From an uncultured Lachnospiraceae bacterium (lineage in GTDB: Bacteria; Bacillota; Clostridia; Lachnospirales; Lachnospiraceae): a DNA stretch of 6,791 nt. Under the pieces are notes generated by a model that worked only from the letters and a program-made list of their open reading frames with translations, made no database searches and was not told the origin of the DNA. Both the position numbers and the translations under genes were made by a program. The stretch lies in assembly GCA_947178115.1 (NCBI GenBank), contig CAMWXF010000098.1:1-6791 (forward strand). Reading direction: 5' to 3'. This document shows positions 5,859-6,791 of this stretch, piece after piece (position 1 is the first letter of the stretch; every line of letters starts with the position of its first letter).

Positions 5859-5869
5859 ATATTACATCC
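5859..5869. repeat. Copy 2 of the 11-bp motif shared with 172-182
   Basis: ATATTACATCC is identical to the copy at 172-182. Here it lies within a weak dyad, GGAT-N5-ATCC (5857-5869), 8 bases upstream of the TATGAT -10 candidate at 5845-5850, where a -35 box would be expected. It may be a regulator site common to two promoters, or a chance match. Confidence 0.3.
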
Positions 5870-5906
5870 GGGTTACAACCTAAAATAATTCTACCATAAT
5901 GCAGAA

Positions 5907-5937
5907 ATAACACAGCCCTATTTTATGTCTGTGTTAT
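5907..5937 (-). terminator. 9-bp dyad, possible weak terminator of the upstream gene
   Basis: ATAACACAG at 5907-5915 and CTGTGTTAT at 5929-5937 form a perfect 9-bp inverted repeat with a 13-base loop, starting 43 bases after the stop of the upstream gene. On the minus strand the stem is followed by TTTCTGCATT, so the T-tract is short, and the stem is AT-rich. An intrinsic terminator is the simplest reading. A binding site for a dimeric regulator of the ABC operon is an alternative. Confidence 0.4.
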
Positions 5938-5980
5938 CTCTTCCATACATCTTCTGTCTTAAGTTTTTTAATTCAACATT

Positions 5981-6791
5981 CTAAAACACAATTTCTTTCC
6001 CATACAAAGCACGCTTTTCCAGAATCTCCTTAAAGTCTGCATCATTCCGGTGCCCCTTAATATCGTCCATATATTCCGCAAAATCGCAGACATACACATA
6101 CACTCTGGACACATCCCTGCCGTTAATAGCGTAAGTATCCGCAAAGGAACTGCCTCCGTGGGGAAGAAGCTTACCGTCCGCATCAAGCACGACCAAAAAT
6201 ACACCGCTTGCAGTGCGCTCCTCGCTGCATTTCTCTTCCACCGTAATCTCAAACTTCGTCTTCACTATCTGATAAAGCCCTGCACCGGTATCATTCATCT
6301 CATCTACCGTAACCACCTGCACATTGTCATTGTCCATCTTAATATGAAGATGAAAGGTAAAAGGCCCATCAAACCACCAGTTTTCATATTGATTAGGAAA
6401 TTGATTTCGGTCAGGAGGAGTGATCTCATTCATAAAGGCCCTCCATTCTTCATCCGACATCGCCTCCAGGTCCTCCTTTGTTTTACCGCGATAGTCAAGC
6501 GGTTCCGGTTCCGCCCTGTCCCCGATGATCTGGTCAATCGTATAATCCATATCAAAAGCCTCAAGCGCCCGATATGTTTCCTTCAATTCCGTGTCATTTC
6601 CAAAAATATCCAGCGCATCAATGCGATAGATTCCCGCATAGGTGTGCTCATCCAGAAATTTTCCTTCCACAGACCCCGTACCGCCGTTCGCATACCCCTG
6701 TGCCTCGCCCCTTTCTTCCGACATAAAAGAGTAACCGGCTCTCCCTTTCAGATAAATGATCGGCTGCTCCTCCATATTCATCATCGTGTCC
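5981..6791 (-). CDS. C-terminal part of an unidentified, possibly DUF4179-like, surface protein
   Basis: The frame is open to the window edge. Two codons (Asp, Thr) precede the first visible Met and no ribosome binding site can be seen, so the gene most likely starts outside the window. About 269 residues remain, acidic and hydrophilic, with no membrane segment in the visible part. Alternating hydrophobic stretches suggest beta-rich folding, for example YAGIYRIDALDIF, then NWWFDGPFTFHLHIKM followed by VQVVTVDEMN, and SGVFLVVLDADGKLLP. The aromatic strand followed by a V-x-V-N-type segment recalls the C-terminal half of DUF4179 proteins, which in Firmicutes are anchored by one N-terminal helix and often encoded beside an ECF sigma factor. 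This family call is tentative. The gene ends in TAG at 5981-5983. It is 293 bases upstream of the ABC operon and probably not co-transcribed with it. Confidence 0.6.
   Translation of the reverse strand, partial: DTMMNMEEQPIIYLKGRAGYSFMSEERGEAQGYANGGTGSVEGKFLDEHTYAGIYRIDALDIFGNDTELKETYRALEAFDMDYTIDQIIGDRAEPEPLDYRGKTKEDLEAMSDEEWRAFMNEITPPDRNQFPNQYENWWFDGPFTFHLHIKMDNDNVQVVTVDEMNDTGAGLYQIVKTKFEITVEEKCSEERTASGVFLVVLDADGKLLPHGGSSFADTYAINGRDVSRVYVYVCDFAEYMDDIKGHRNDADFKEILEKRALYGKEIVF

Larger units (their letters stand above)
5688..5980. other. Intergenic region upstream of the ABC operon; no gene seen
   Basis: This 293-base spacer separates the partial upstream gene from the ATPase gene. It contains, going upstream from the ATPase, the AAGGAG site at 5699-5704, an 8-bp palindrome TTGTACAA near 5714-5721, a GC-rich patch around 5741-5815 with the direct repeat CCGCAAGC at 5755-5762 and 5780-5787, the 11-bp motif at 5859-5869, and the dyad at 5907-5937. 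The operon promoter should be here, but only loose -10 candidates are visible on the minus strand (TATGAT at 5845-5850, TAAGAT at 5827-5832), without good -35 partners. That would fit activator-dependent expression. No small open frame with a ribosome binding site stands out. Confidence 0.5.

Overview
The window looks like a chromosomal piece of a low-to-medium GC Firmicute, most likely a gut-type clostridium (Lachnospiraceae-like). This is inferred from strong GGAGG-type ribosome binding sites, ATGA-coupled genes, AGA/ATA codon use, roughly half GC in the genes with AT-rich spacers, and the protein families present. No search could be run, so the taxonomy is an inference. Every supported gene lies on the minus strand, so transcription runs from high to low coordinates.

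Layout in transcription order: (1) 6791-5981, the C-terminal 269 codons of a protein of unknown function (possibly DUF4179-like), cut by the window edge. (2) 5980-5688, a 293-base spacer with a 9-bp dyad, a GC-rich patch with a direct repeat, and the likely but unresolved promoter region of the ABC operon. (3) 5687-2320, a two-gene ABC operon: a MacB/LolD-type ATPase with an unusual repetitive C-terminal tail, and an 850-residue double-FtsX permease, joined by an ATGA stop/start overlap. (4) 2319-2027, a 293-base spacer mostly filled by a 226-base palindromic element (2085-2310). This has two nested long inverted-repeat stems, then a short stem closing around two adjacent hairpins with the same loop sequence. 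(5) 2026-279, an OmpR-family response regulator and a short-loop sensor histidine kinase, again joined by an ATGA overlap and followed by a probable intrinsic terminator. (6) 146-1, a sigma-A-like promoter, a 21-bp dyad at the predicted transcript start, a strong ribosome binding site, and the first 12 codons of another gene that leaves the window.

How the parts may work together: the ATPase and permease form an ABC complex of the mechanotransmission type (MacB/LolCDE/Bce superfamily). The adjacent two-component system has a kinase with almost no extracellular domain. In Firmicutes this pairing often forms a detection-and-response module for cell-envelope stress or antimicrobial peptides. Here the permease has about 8 membrane segments and two large outer domains, not the 10-segment BceB plan, so this is not a textbook Bce module and its substrate is unknown.

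The most interesting unexplained feature is the structured element at 2085-2310. It lies between the ABC operon and the two-component operon and overlaps the putative control region of the regulator gene. It could be a mobile palindromic element (MITE/REPIN-like), a structured RNA, or a processing or attenuation site between the two operons.
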